Positions 8,402 through 15,923 are shown, counted from the first letter of the stretch. The stretch: DNA of 64,000 nucleotides from Streptacidiphilus sp. PB12-B1b (GCF_014084125.1 NZ_CP048405.1:1550001-1614000); one strand, 5' to 3'. Made by a program: numbers and translations. Notes: a model not told the origin generated them from the sequence alone.

Positions 8402-10345
8402 ATGCCTGTCGAGTCGGTCTTCCCGCGCCTGGAGGCCCTCCTCCCGCACGTCCAGAAGCCGATCCAGTACGTCGGTGGCGAGCTGAACTCCACCGTCAAG
8501 GACTGGGACGCCTGCGATGTGCGCTGGGCCCTGATGTACCCGGACGCCTACGAGGTCGGGCTGCCCAACCAGGGCGTCATGATCCTGTACGAGGTGCTCA
8601 ACGAGCGCGAGGGCGTGCTGGCCGAGCGCACCTACAGCGTCTGGCCGGACCTGGAGGCGCTCATGCGCCAACACCGGGTGCCGCAGTTCACCGTGGACGC
8701 CCACCGCCCGGTCAAGGACTTCGACGTCTTCGGCCTGAGCTTCTCCACCGAGCTGGGCTACACCAACATGCTGACCGCACTGGACCTCGCGGGCATCCCG
8801 CTCGAGGCCGCGGACCGCACCCTGGACCACCCGATCGTCCTGGCCGGCGGCCACGCCGCGTTCAACCCGGAGCCGATCGCCGACTTCCTGGACGCCGCCG
8901 TCGTCGGCGACGGCGAGCAGGCCGTCCTCGACATCACCGAGGTCATCCGCGCCTGGAAGGCCGAGGGCCGCCCCGGCGCGGACGGCCGCAGCCCCCGCGA
9001 CGAGCTGCTGTTCCGGCTCGCCCGCACCGGCGGCGTGTACGTCCCCAAGTTCTACGACGTCGAGTACCTGGCCGACGGCCGCATCGGCCGGGTCGTGCCG
9101 ACCATCTCCGGCGTGCCGTGGCGGGTCTCCAAGCACACCGTGATGGACCTGGACGAGTGGCCCTACCCGAAGCAGCCGCTGGTGCCGCTGGCGGAGACGG
9201 TGCACGAGCGGATGTCCGTGGAGATCTTCCGCGGCTGCACCCGGGGCTGCCGCTTCTGCCAGGCCGGAATGATCACCCGCCCGGTCCGCGAGCGCTCCAT
9301 CACCGGCATCGGCGAGATGGTCGAGCGCGGGCTGAAGGCCACCGGCTTCGAGGAGGTCGGCCTGCTGTCGCTGTCCTCCGCCGACCACACCGAGATCGCG
9401 GACATCGCCAAGGGCCTCGCCGACCGCTACGAGGAGGACAAGGTGGGCCTGTCCCTCCCGTCCACCCGCGTCGACGCCTTCAACATCGACCTCGCCAACG
9501 AGCTCACCCGCAACGGCCGCCGCTCCGGCCTCACCTTCGCCCCCGAGGGCGGCAGCGAGCGCATCCGCAAGGTGATCAACAAGATGGTGTCCGAGGAGGA
9601 CCTCATCCGCACCGTCGCCGCCGCGTACGGCAACGGCTGGCGCCAGGTGAAGCTGTACTTCATGGTCGGCCTCCCCACCGAGACCGACGAGGACGTCCTG
9701 CAGATCGCCGACATGGCGCGGAACGTCATCCAGAAGGGCCGCGAGGTCACCGGCCAGAACGACATCCGCTGCACGGTCTCGATCGGCGGATTCGTCCCCA
9801 AGCCGCACACGCCCTTCCAGTGGGCCCCGCAGCTCGGCGTGGAGGAGACCGACGCCCGGCTGCACAAGCTCCGCGACGCGATCCGCAACGACCGCAAGTA
9901 CGGCCGCAACATCGGCTTCCGCTACCACGACGGCAAGCCCGGCCTGGTCGAGGGCCTGCTGTCGCGCGGCGACCGCCGCGTCGGCAAGGTCATCCGCGCG
10001 GTCTACGAGGACGGCGGCCGCTTCGACGGCTGGCGCGAGCACTTCTCCTTCGACCGCTGGATGCGCGCCGCCGAGAAGGGCTTCGCCGGGACCGGCGTGG
10101 ACGTCTCCTGGTACACCACCCGCGAGCGCCAGTACGAGGAGGTCCTGCCCTGGGACCACCTGGACTCCGGCCTCGACAAGGACTGGCTCTGGGAGGACTG
10201 GCAGGACGCCCTCGAGGAGGTCGAGGTCGACGACTGCCGCTGGACCCCGTGCTTCGACTGCGGCGTCTGCCCGCAGATGGACACCCAGATCCAGATCGGC
10301 CCCACCGGCGTCAAGCTCCTCCCGCTGGCCGTCGTCAACAAGTAG
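8402..10345 (+). CDS. TIGR03960 family B12-binding radical SAM protein
   Basis: About 647 residues. The N-terminal half has a cobalamin-binding-like fold (MYPDAYEVGLPNQGVMILYE), followed by a radical SAM domain with the cluster motif C-x3-C-x2-C in FRGCTRGCRFCQAG (near nucleotide 9235) and a C-terminal Cys cluster (CFDCGVCPQMD). The reaction is not established; in many bacteria the gene is adjacent to a TIGR03936 gene, which here lies 6.3 kb away (16686). Start is uncertain: ATG 8402 (MPVESVF) fits the family, but GTG 8378 has a good GAGGGG nine bases upstream and would add eight residues. TACCCT at 8357-8362 is a possible -10. Confidence 0.92.
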   Translation: MPVESVFPRLEALLPHVQKPIQYVGGELNSTVKDWDACDVRWALMYPDAYEVGLPNQGVMILYEVLNEREGVLAERTYSVWPDLEALMRQHRVPQFTVDAHRPVKDFDVFGLSFSTELGYTNMLTALDLAGIPLEAADRTLDHPIVLAGGHAAFNPEPIADFLDAAVVGDGEQAVLDITEVIRAWKAEGRPGADGRSPRDELLFRLARTGGVYVPKFYDVEYLADGRIGRVVPTISGVPWRVSKHTVMDLDEWPYPKQPLVPLAETVHERMSVEIFRGCTRGCRFCQAGMITRPVRERSITGIGEMVERGLKATGFEEVGLLSLSSADHTEIADIAKGLADRYEEDKVGLSLPSTRVDAFNIDLANELTRNGRRSGLTFAPEGGSERIRKVINKMVSEEDLIRTVAAAYGNGWRQVKLYFMVGLPTETDEDVLQIADMARNVIQKGREVTGQNDIRCTVSIGGFVPKPHTPFQWAPQLGVEETDARLHKLRDAIRNDRKYGRNIGFRYHDGKPGLVEGLLSRGDRRVGKVIRAVYEDGGRFDGWREHFSFDRWMRAAEKGFAGTGVDVSWYTTRERQYEEVLPWDHLDSGLDKDWLWEDWQDALEEVEVDDCRWTPCFDCGVCPQMDTQIQIGPTGVKLLPLAVVNK

Positions 10346-10404
10346 CCCCTACCCGGCGCCACGGCCGTGACCGCCGCATGGACGCCGGCCCGTGCGACAG
10401 ACGC

Positions 10405-10434
10405 GAGGCCCCGACCGGCAACGGTCGGGGCCTC
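10405..10434 (+). terminator. Perfect 13-bp hairpin terminator
   Basis: GAGGCCCCGACCG (10405-10417), loop GCAA, CGGTCGGGGCCTC (10422-10434). It lies between convergent genes and its right arm overlaps the stop codon of the minus-strand gene, so it probably ends transcription from both sides. The GCAA tetraloop would make it very stable. No T-run follows, which is normal in this GC-rich group. Confidence 0.8.
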
Positions 10435-11191
10435 AGGCTTCAGCGTTGAGGATCATCGCTGCTGCACGCGGGTCCATGAGATTGGACCATGCCTGTTCGG
10501 CCGGGAGCAGGTCCCGCTCGGGGAGGGCATATTCGGGGTACCAGCCATCAGCGTCACATCCCGGGATGTTGCCGAGGATGACGGTGGCCAAGTTGGCCGG
10601 GACAGAACCGGTAATGCGGACTGCTGCGTAGGTCTCGTGTCCATGGTCAGCACGGACCTGGAGGCCGAGGGTGAAGCTGTCGAAGTCCGAGGTGTGCTCG
10701 CGGCCGTCGCGCAGGGTGGCCGTGATGAGTTCCTGGATCGTCGCGCGCAGTCGTCGGGCGAAACGAACACCGGCCTCGGCCCGGTAGCGGACGTGATCGG
10801 CGCGAGTGGGCAGCAGATGACTGCTGGACGTCGAGGTCTTGAGGCCGTCAGCATGCGCGGCGTTGTACCGAGCGCGTGCGGCCTTGCCTCCGGCCTCGAG
10901 CACTGCGTAGAAGTCGTCGCTGGAACCGTCCTCCCGCTGGCCTGCCGCGACCAGCCAGGGCAGGCCAGCGTCAATCCAGACGGCTCCTCGCCAGCGCTGC
11001 ACCTTGACCTTGAACAGCACCGCATCATCGATCGAGCGAATACGCTCGTGTTTGCCCTCCGCGTCGGAGAACTGCGCCGCAGCCTTCCCCAGGAGCGGAT
11101 GATCGATCTCATCCAGGGGCTGGGTGACCGAAGGCAGCGGCAGCCCCAGATCTTCATCGAGGCAGCGCAGGGTGGGCCGAGCGGGGTGCAT
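10433..11191 (-). CDS. Unknown protein downstream of a ribbon-helix-helix gene
   Basis: A 252-residue soluble protein that I do not recognise. ATG at 11191 follows AAGGAAG at good spacing, and the upstream RHH gene ends only 13 bases away, so the two form an operon. Visible: no signal peptide or membrane segment; a basic middle (RFARRLRATIQELI) and a more conserved-looking C-terminal half ending PERDLLPAEQAWSNLMDP. A toxin or RHH-controlled effector is a possibility based only on gene context. Codon use is less extreme than in the core genes, fitting an acquired segment. Confidence 0.75.
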   Translation of the reverse strand: MHPARPTLRCLDEDLGLPLPSVTQPLDEIDHPLLGKAAAQFSDAEGKHERIRSIDDAVLFKVKVQRWRGAVWIDAGLPWLVAAGQREDGSSDDFYAVLEAGGKAARARYNAAHADGLKTSTSSSHLLPTRADHVRYRAEAGVRFARRLRATIQELITATLRDGREHTSDFDSFTLGLQVRADHGHETYAAVRITGSVPANLATVILGNIPGCDADGWYPEYALPERDLLPAEQAWSNLMDPRAAAMILNAEA

Positions 11192-11204
11192 CAGGCTTCC
11201 TTGG

Positions 11205-11483
11205 TTACTCGTCGATCCCGCCGACTGCGTCGATCTCCTCTGCGGTCAATCCGGTCAGCAACATGACGTCTGATTTGAGCGAACCGTCGAGCACCTGAAG
11301 TGCTTCAGTCATGCCGACTCTCAGGTCCTCGCGTCGCTGTTCCAGGTAGAGCCGTACGGCATCAGCGACCAGATCCTTCTTGGTCAAGCCGAGGAAGTGC
11401 GCGCCCTGGCTGATCAACTTGTCGGTTTCCGGGTCCACCTTCAGCGGAGACTGCCGAGGTGTCTTCGGTGCTGCGGTCGTCAT
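11205..11483 (-). CDS. Ribbon-helix-helix (CopG-like) protein, putative antitoxin/repressor
   Basis: A 92-residue protein, read from ATG 11483 (MTTAAPKTPRQSPLKVD) because GGAGGTGG lies eight bases upstream; an upstream in-frame ATG at 11522 lacks such a site. The pattern SPLKVDPETDKLIS followed by two helices (QGAHFLGLTKKDLVADAV / RLYLEQRRE) is a CopG/Arc-type ribbon-helix-helix DNA-binding fold. Such proteins dimerise and usually autorepress their operon. A palindrome in the promoter region (11505-11518) is a plausible operator. The partner gene downstream is unknown. Confidence 0.8.
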   Translation of the reverse strand: MTTAAPKTPRQSPLKVDPETDKLISQGAHFLGLTKKDLVADAVRLYLEQRREDLRVGMTEALQVLDGSLKSDVMLLTGLTAEEIDAVGGIDE

Positions 11484-11504
11484 CGGTACCACCTCCATGG
11501 ACAT

Positions 11505-11518
11505 GGTACCTAAGTACC
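11505..11518. promoter_or_regulatory. Palindromic operator candidate upstream of the RHH gene
   Basis: GGTAC-ctaa-GTACC, a 5-bp inverted repeat with a 4-bp spacer, with a further GGTACC at 11485-11490 between it and the ribosome binding site. Ribbon-helix-helix autoregulators bind short palindromes of this size close to their own start, so the location suits an operator. Binding is inferred, not shown. Confidence 0.5.
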
Positions 11519-11616
11519 TCAATCCACGCCATCAAATCTGCTCGGTGGGACTGGCAGGACGCTCCCCACCCGGCGACCCCGGCCGCCGGACTTGGGCGGC
11601 TGGGGTCGCGCCGTGG

Positions 11617-11835
11617 TCAACCGGCGGTGACGGGTTCTCGCGGGCCGCGGCGGTAGTGGGCGTGGGCGGTGACGCCGGCGTGGGCGGCGATCCAGGCGTC
11701 GACCGCGTCCGCGCTGCGCAGTTCGCCGGAGGAGTGCCCGCAGGCCGGGCCGTCCGGGACGAGAGGGGTCACGCACACGCCCTCGTACGTCGGCGGGGTG
11801 CTGCGGTCCGGCGCGATGCGGCAGGGGGCGCTCAC
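11617..11835 (-). CDS. Small Cys/His protein, DUF7848-like
   Basis: A 72-residue protein starting at GTG 11835 (VSAPCRIAPDRSTPPTYEG), overlapping the previous gene by 4 bases (GTGA). It has two cysteines in the first half, a short CGHSSGE, then WIAAHAGVTAHAHY, a C...C...H...H arrangement that could bind zinc. Tiny proteins of this layout (annotated DUF7848 in Streptomyces) sit beside WhiJ/DUF397 loci; my assignment to that family is from memory of the pattern. Last gene of a three-gene operon. Confidence 0.65.
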   Translation of the reverse strand: MSAPCRIAPDRSTPPTYEGVCVTPLVPDGPACGHSSGELRSADAVDAWIAAHAGVTAHAHYRRGPREPVTAG

Positions 11836-12011
11836 CGGTGCGCCTCGCCGAGGTGGCGGTGCAGGTACACCCGGGCGTCGCTCGCCGCCGAGCGGTCGAA
11901 CGCCGCTACGGCCGCCCGCTCCTGGGCCACGAACCCGGCGCAGGTCTCGCAGCCGGGCACCGGCTCCGGCGGCGGTGGCGGAAAGTGCTGGAACCCGTCC
12001 GAACGGCTCAC
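11832..12011 (-). CDS. Small CxxC...HxH protein, middle gene of tiny-gene operon
   Basis: A 59-residue protein starting at GTG 12011, overlapping both neighbours by 4 bases (GTGA at each end), which strongly supports it as real. It contains a Pro run (FPPPPPEPVPG), a CETC knuckle and a C-terminal YLHRHLGEAHR, i.e. a CxxC paired with HxH...H that could hold one zinc ion. No function is known to me. The double overlap means all three proteins are probably made in fixed ratio. Confidence 0.65.
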   Translation of the reverse strand: MSRSDGFQHFPPPPPEPVPGCETCAGFVAQERAAVAAFDRSAASDARVYLHRHLGEAHR

Positions 12012-12238
12012 AGCACACCCCCGCTGCTGTCGGCATTCAACTGCCTTACGCGGCAACGTAGTTGTTCGTGATCGTCGACGGGTTCCAGATCGCCCGGGCG
12101 TGCGTCCCACTCCACGCCGCCCCCCGGCGGCCGGAGGTAGACCCGCCCCGCCAGCGTGGCCTGGACCTCGCCGACCCGATTGCGCCTGGTGTCGCGTACC
12201 AGCGCTCCCCGCTTGAGAGGATTTACTGCCTTTTCCAT
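12008..12238 (-). CDS. Small SH3/KOW-like protein
   Basis: A 76-residue protein from ATG 12238, with AAGG seven bases upstream; a start at 12253 would add five residues. The core (GALVRDTRRNRVGEVQ, VYLRPPGGGVEWDARPGDLEPV) looks like a small all-beta barrel common among Streptomyces hypothetical proteins. First gene of the operon that runs leftwards, divergent from the WhiJ-like regulator at 12411. Function unknown. Confidence 0.7.
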   Translation of the reverse strand: MEKAVNPLKRGALVRDTRRNRVGEVQATLAGRVYLRPPGGGVEWDARPGDLEPVDDHEQLRCRVRQLNADSSGGVL

Positions 12239-12342
12239 CACACTGCCTTGCATTGTGGAGTTAACTGTCCGTGTCCTAAGGATTACTCCGGTGCGTGACG
12301 CGGTACAGGGTTTCCAGGTGGCACCGGCAGGCGTGCCACGTG

Positions 12343-12368
12343 ATGTGACAGGAGCGTCTCCGTCACAT
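12343..12368. promoter_or_regulatory. Inverted repeat in the divergent promoter region
   Basis: ATGTGACaGGAG (12343-12354), CGT, CTCCGTCACAT (12358-12368): near-perfect dyad with ATGTGAC/GTCACAT half sites. It lies 43 bases upstream of the WhiJ-like regulator start and between two divergent transcription units, so it could be the regulator's operator. As RNA it could also form a hairpin. Confidence 0.5.
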
Positions 12369-12410
12369 GACTACGGACCGTCAGATCGCTTGTACGAAAG
12401 GGCTGATGAC

Positions 12411-13361
12411 GTGACCAAGCGCAAGGGCGAGGGCGCCGAGACGACCGGTGCCGTCTTCGGGTCACTGCTGGCGATCAAACGCGAGGACGCCGGCCTCACC
12501 CAGGAGGAGCTCGCCGCCCTGCTCAACGTCGAACGCTCCACCCTGACCAAGTTCGAGACGGGCGACCGCGTTCCCAACATCAAGTACGTGGAGGAGTGCG
12601 ACGCCCTCCTCAGAACCAAGGGCGAACTGCTCCGCCTGCACCGGCGGATCAACTGGGACGCCCGGCTGTCCATCTTTCCCGACTGGTTCCAGCGTCGGGC
12701 GCTCATGGACGAGAAGCTGATCGAGCTGTACGAGTACCAGACGCTACTCATTCCGGGTTTGTTGCAGACCGAGGCGTACGCCTATGCGGTCTTCGCCCGG
12801 GAGGCGGGAGTTGCCGAGGAGTCCGTCCGGGAGAGTGTCGGTGGTCGACTGAGTCGACAGACACGCTTCCTGGAGCCGGACGGGCCGCTGTATGTGGCGC
12901 TGCTGGACGAGAGCTGTCTGCGGCAGCAGGTCGCGGAACCAGCCGTGATGCGCGAGCAGTTGGATCACCTGTTGCGCGTCGGCGAGCTGCCCAACATCGC
13001 CATTCAGGTGGTGCCGTTCAGCTTGCGGCACGTCGAGCGTCCAGCGTCCGACCTGTCTCTTATCACCCTTCCGGCCAACCGTCGTTGGCTGTACTCGGAG
13101 ACGCTGAACGGCGCTGAGTTCAGCTCAAATTGCGAGGTGATCGGCCGTCATCTACGCAATTATGATTGGCTCAGAGCCGAGGCACTGTCAGCCTCGGCAT
13201 CCGCCGCCTTGATCCGTGAAGTACGAGAAGGGCTCAACGACCATGACCAACCTCGATCTGACCGGCGCCCCGTGGCGCAAGAGCAGCTACAGCGGCACCA
13301 ACGGCGGCAACTGCATCGAAGCGGCCCCCGGATTCATCCCCGGAATCGTCCCCGTGCGTGA
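12411..13361 (+). CDS. WhiJ-like XRE regulator (HTH + DUF5753) with overprinted tail
   Basis: About 316 residues from GTG 12411 (MTKRKGEGAETTGAVFGSLL), preceded by AAAGGG. An XRE helix-turn-helix occupies about residues 14-70 (LTQEELAALLNVERSTLTKFE), followed by a DUF5753 effector-like domain (LIPGLLQTEAYAYAVF, IAIQVVPF). Proteins of this type with a neighbouring DUF397 gene form the WhiJ/AbaA-like families that influence Streptomyces development. Oddity: family members end near LIREV, but here the frame runs on for about 40 residues (NDHDQPRSDRRPVAQ...) through the start of the DUF397 gene, overlapping it by 119 bases in another frame. This looks like loss of the original stop. Confidence 0.88.
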   Translation: MTKRKGEGAETTGAVFGSLLAIKREDAGLTQEELAALLNVERSTLTKFETGDRVPNIKYVEECDALLRTKGELLRLHRRINWDARLSIFPDWFQRRALMDEKLIELYEYQTLLIPGLLQTEAYAYAVFAREAGVAEESVRESVGGRLSRQTRFLEPDGPLYVALLDESCLRQQVAEPAVMREQLDHLLRVGELPNIAIQVVPFSLRHVERPASDLSLITLPANRRWLYSETLNGAEFSSNCEVIGRHLRNYDWLRAEALSASASAALIREVREGLNDHDQPRSDRRPVAQEQLQRHQRRQLHRSGPRIHPRNRPRA

Positions 13362-13458
13362 CAGCAAGGACCCGAGCGGCCCCGCCCTGCTGTTCCCTGC
13401 CGAGGCGTTCACCGCCTTCGTGGACGCCGTCAAGGCAGGCCAGTTCCCCTCCGTCTGA
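13243..13458 (+). CDS. DUF397 small protein, copy 1
   Basis: A 71-residue protein, ATG 13243, with GAAGG about ten bases upstream. The family signature WRKSSYSGTNGGNCIEAA and VPVRDSKDPSGPAL identifies DUF397, the small partner of WhiJ-like regulators. Its first 119 bases are also read in another frame as the tail of the regulator. It is a tandem duplicate of the gene at 13473. Confidence 0.9.
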   Translation: MTNLDLTGAPWRKSSYSGTNGGNCIEAAPGFIPGIVPVRDSKDPSGPALLFPAEAFTAFVDAVKAGQFPSV

Positions 13459-13472
13459 GAAGGGTTCTACCG

Positions 13473-13688
13473 ATGACCCATCCCGATCTGACCGGCGCCC
13501 TCTGGCGCAAGAGCAGCTACAGCGGCGGCAACGGCGGCGACTGCATCGAAGCGGCCCCCGGATTCATCCCCGGAATCGTCCCCGTGCGTGACAGCAAGGA
13601 CCCGAGCGGCCCCGCTCTGGTCTTCCCTGCCGAGGCGTTCACCGCCTTCGTGGACGCCGTCAAGGCAGGCCAGTTCCCCTCCACCTGA
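13473..13688 (+). CDS. DUF397 small protein, copy 2
   Basis: A 71-residue protein nearly identical to copy 1: I count about 13 mismatches in 216 bases, with long identical stretches in the middle and near the 3' end. The period is 230 bp. Changes cluster at the N-terminus (TNLD to THPD) and at GTNGGN to GGNGGD. GAAGGG lies upstream of ATG 13473, within the 14-base gap. The copies are a recent tandem duplication and both reading frames are intact. Confidence 0.9.
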   Translation: MTHPDLTGALWRKSSYSGGNGGDCIEAAPGFIPGIVPVRDSKDPSGPALVFPAEAFTAFVDAVKAGQFPST

Positions 13689-13698
13689 GCAACCAAGC

Positions 13699-13728
13699 CC
13701 GGAAGCCCCTCCCCCGAGGGGCTTCCGG
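13699..13728 (+). terminator. Perfect 13-bp hairpin after DUF397 copy 2
   Basis: CCGGAAGCCCCTC (13699-13711), loop CCCC, GAGGGGCTTCCGG (13716-13728). It lies between the DUF397 genes and a convergent minus-strand gene ending at 13742, so it likely serves both directions. Confidence 0.8.
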
Positions 13729-13741
13729 CCTCGGAAGCACG

Positions 13742-14041
13742 TCAGGCGAATGTGGGAATCGCGTTGCTCGGGGCGTCGAGCCACGGCTGCTGCGTGCCGT
13801 CGGAACTCACGGCCAGCCCGAAGCGGTCAACGGGCGGCCTGCCCTGGCCGCTCCACCAGCGAAGCGCCCCCTCGACCTCGTTCCAGAGCCATCGGGGACC
13901 ATGCTGGTAGACCGTGGCGGTCGGCTCGCCCGTGCGGAACTCGACTGCCGCCCAGGACGGAGCGCCGTCCAGAGTGAAAAGCCATGCACGTACACCGTCC
14001 TCGGTCGGATTCAGCACGTGGGCCACCTGCGGTATGCACAT
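13742..14041 (-). CDS. Hypothetical protein, about 99 residues
   Basis: Starting at ATG 14041 (MCIPQVAHVLNPTEDGVRAW) the frame encodes a compact Trp-rich protein (FTLDGAPSWAAVEFRTG, YQHGPRWLWNEVEGALRWW). The frame is open much further upstream, but that part looks like antisense of the DUF2332 gene, so I take only the 99-residue part as coding. The start is weakly supported: no clear ribosome binding site. It is next to a WhiJ/DUF397 locus and convergent with it. Function unknown. Confidence 0.55.
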   Translation of the reverse strand: MCIPQVAHVLNPTEDGVRAWLFTLDGAPSWAAVEFRTGEPTATVYQHGPRWLWNEVEGALRWWSGQGRPPVDRFGLAVSSDGTQQPWLDAPSNAIPTFA

Positions 14042-14308
14042 GCCGATGACTGAGGCACGGCGAAGGCCGCTCGGCGGCGGAGAGTCGTGACTCCCTCCGC
14101 CGTCGAGCGGAGTCCGGGCAGGCGCTGTCGGGCGCCCCCGGACGTGCGGGGACGGGCTCGTGCGGGGGAGCCGCGAGCCCATGACTGGTCTGGACCAGAC
14201 AACCGGGAGGCGGGGCCCTGCGTCAAGAGTTGCCGCTCGCGCGCGGCGGGCGGGTGTGAGGCTCGTCCCTCCTCGGGGAAGGCCCGGACAGGCCGGAGCG
14301 CGGCGCAC

Positions 14309-14314
14309 TACGGT
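14309..14314 (+). promoter_or_regulatory. -10 TACGGT of a probable leaderless transcript
   Basis: TACGGT is followed by six bases and then the ATG at 14321, with no ribosome binding site. This spacing is typical of Streptomyces leaderless mRNAs, where transcription starts at or next to the start codon. Upstream (14042-14308) I see no gene. Confidence 0.6.
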
Positions 14315-14320
14315 CCGGCT

Positions 14321-15382
14321 ATGCCGAACACGATCACGGACAGCGTGCGCCGCGCCTTCGCGGACCCGGACGGGTTCACCACCTCGCCGCTGTACCGGGA
14401 GCTGGCGCGGACCGTGGTCGCCGAGCCGGGCCTGCTGGAACTCGCCTCGCGCGGCAGGCCCGGCCAGTATCCGACGTTCCTGCTGTTCGGGGCGGTGCAC
14501 CAACTGCTGCTGGCGGGAGCCGAACACCCGCTCGCCCGGTTCTACCCCTCCGTCAGCGGGGCTGCGGCCGTGGCGGACTGCTCGGGCGCCGGGGCCGCGC
14601 TGCTCGACTTCTGCGCCCGGCACGAGGCCGAGCTGACCGCCATCATCGGCACCAGGCTCGTGCAGACCAACCACGTGCAGCGCGCGCTGGGGCTACGGCT
14701 CGGGCTCTGCGAGATCGCCGCCGAGGTCGGCGGGCCGGTGCACCTGGTCGAGGTCGGCACCAGCGCCGGGCTGAACCTGCGCTTCGACCGCTACGGCTAC
14801 CGCGTCGGCGGGCGGCAGTACGGCGACCCGGCCTCGCCGGTGCAGCTGGTCGCCGACGTGCACGGCGGCGGGGCCCTGCCCGATCTGGACGCGCTGCCCG
14901 CGCTGGCGAGCACCACCGGCGTCGACCTCGACCCGGTCGACGTCCGCGACCCCGACCACCGCCGCTGGCTGGAGGCGCTGGTCTGGCCGGAGAACCACGA
15001 CCAGCGGGCGCTGCTGGCCGCCGCGCTGGAGCTGGTGGCCGCCGACCCACCGACCGTCCTGGCCGGGGACGCGGTCGACGTCCTGCCGGAGCTGGCCGGG
15101 GCCATCCCGGCGGGGGAGCCCCGGGTGGTGTTCCACTCGGCCACCCGGATGCACGTCCCGGCCGACCGCCGGGACGCCTTCGACGCCGCCGTCGCCGCCC
15201 TCGGCGACGACGGCCCGCTGTGGTGGCTGTCGGTCGAGGACGCCCCCGACCCCGATCCGCGCCCGGAACCCCGCCGCCCCGGCGTGGCCCTGCACCTGCG
15301 CGCCCCCGACGGCCGCCACCGCACCCTGGCCGTGGTCGAGGGCCACCTCCGCTGGCTCGAACCGCTCCCCGACCCGGCCTGA
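14321..15382 (+). CDS. DUF2332 family protein
   Basis: A 353-residue soluble protein starting at ATG 14321. The pattern FLLFGAVHQLLLAG near residue 60, HLVEVGTSAGLNLRFDRYGYRVG near 145-168 and WLSVEDAPD near 305 match DUF2332. The GTSAGLNL segment resembles a methyltransferase-like glycine-rich loop, but no activity is known for the family. No operon partner: the VOC gene downstream is on the other strand and ends eight bases away. Confidence 0.85.
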   Translation: MPNTITDSVRRAFADPDGFTTSPLYRELARTVVAEPGLLELASRGRPGQYPTFLLFGAVHQLLLAGAEHPLARFYPSVSGAAAVADCSGAGAALLDFCARHEAELTAIIGTRLVQTNHVQRALGLRLGLCEIAAEVGGPVHLVEVGTSAGLNLRFDRYGYRVGGRQYGDPASPVQLVADVHGGGALPDLDALPALASTTGVDLDPVDVRDPDHRRWLEALVWPENHDQRALLAAALELVAADPPTVLAGDAVDVLPELAGAIPAGEPRVVFHSATRMHVPADRRDAFDAAVAALGDDGPLWWLSVEDAPDPDPRPEPRRPGVALHLRAPDGRHRTLAVVEGHLRWLEPLPDPA

Positions 15383-15389
15383 CGGCGGA

Positions 15390-15755
15390 TCAGCAGGCGC
15401 AGAGGCAGAACGGGTGCCCGACCGGGTCGGCGAAGACGCGCCAGTTCTTTGAACCGGACCAGTCCTCCAGCAGGGTGGCGCCCAGGGCCAGCACCTGGGC
15501 CTGGGCGGCGTCCAGATCGGCGACGCCGACGTCGATGTGCGACTGCTGCGGCTGGTCCTGGCCGGGCCAGGCCGGGGCGCGGTAGTCCGGCACCCGCTGG
15601 AAGGCCAGGGTGGCGCCGTTGTGGCCCTCCAGCTCGACCCAGTCGGAGTCCGACTCGTCCACGGCCACGGTGCCGCCGACCAGTCCGGCGTAGAAGCCGG
15701 CCAGGGCGACCGGATCGGGGCAATCGAGCGCAAAGACCTTGAGCGTGCCGATCAC
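15390..15755 (-). CDS. VOC family protein (glyoxalase/bleomycin-resistance fold)
   Basis: A 121-residue single-module VOC protein starting at GTG 15755, behind AGGAG. It shows the paired beta-alpha-beta-beta-beta layout: VFALDCPDPVALAGFYAGLVG then the second half with HIDVGVADLDAAQAQVLALGA and a Cys-rich end (PVGHPFCLCAC). The conserved His of HIDVGV is a usual metal ligand. Substrate unknown. Confidence 0.88.
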   Translation of the reverse strand: MIGTLKVFALDCPDPVALAGFYAGLVGGTVAVDESDSDWVELEGHNGATLAFQRVPDYRAPAWPGQDQPQQSHIDVGVADLDAAQAQVLALGATLLEDWSGSKNWRVFADPVGHPFCLCAC

Positions 15756-15923
15756 GGTTGTTCTCCTCGTCGTCCGGAACTGGTGTGCGGAACTCCGCCG
15801 TAAATCCTAGTCCGCCTACCCGGCCTGATATCCGCCAATCGCTGAATTGTTTCTGCAGTCGCAGCGTGCGGATATCCTTTATCGGCGGAGGTCGGTGCTG
15901 GATCGAGGCGGCTGGAGGCGGGC

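Noticed and set aside
13358-13591. Additional small gene bridging the two DUF397 copies
   Set aside because: It is the same alternate-frame reading as the overprinted tail of the regulator, repeated because of the duplication; no start site supports it.
13742-14674. 310-residue minus-strand gene
   Set aside because: Everything upstream of 14041 is antisense to the DUF2332 gene or intergenic low-complexity; only the last 99 residues look like a protein.
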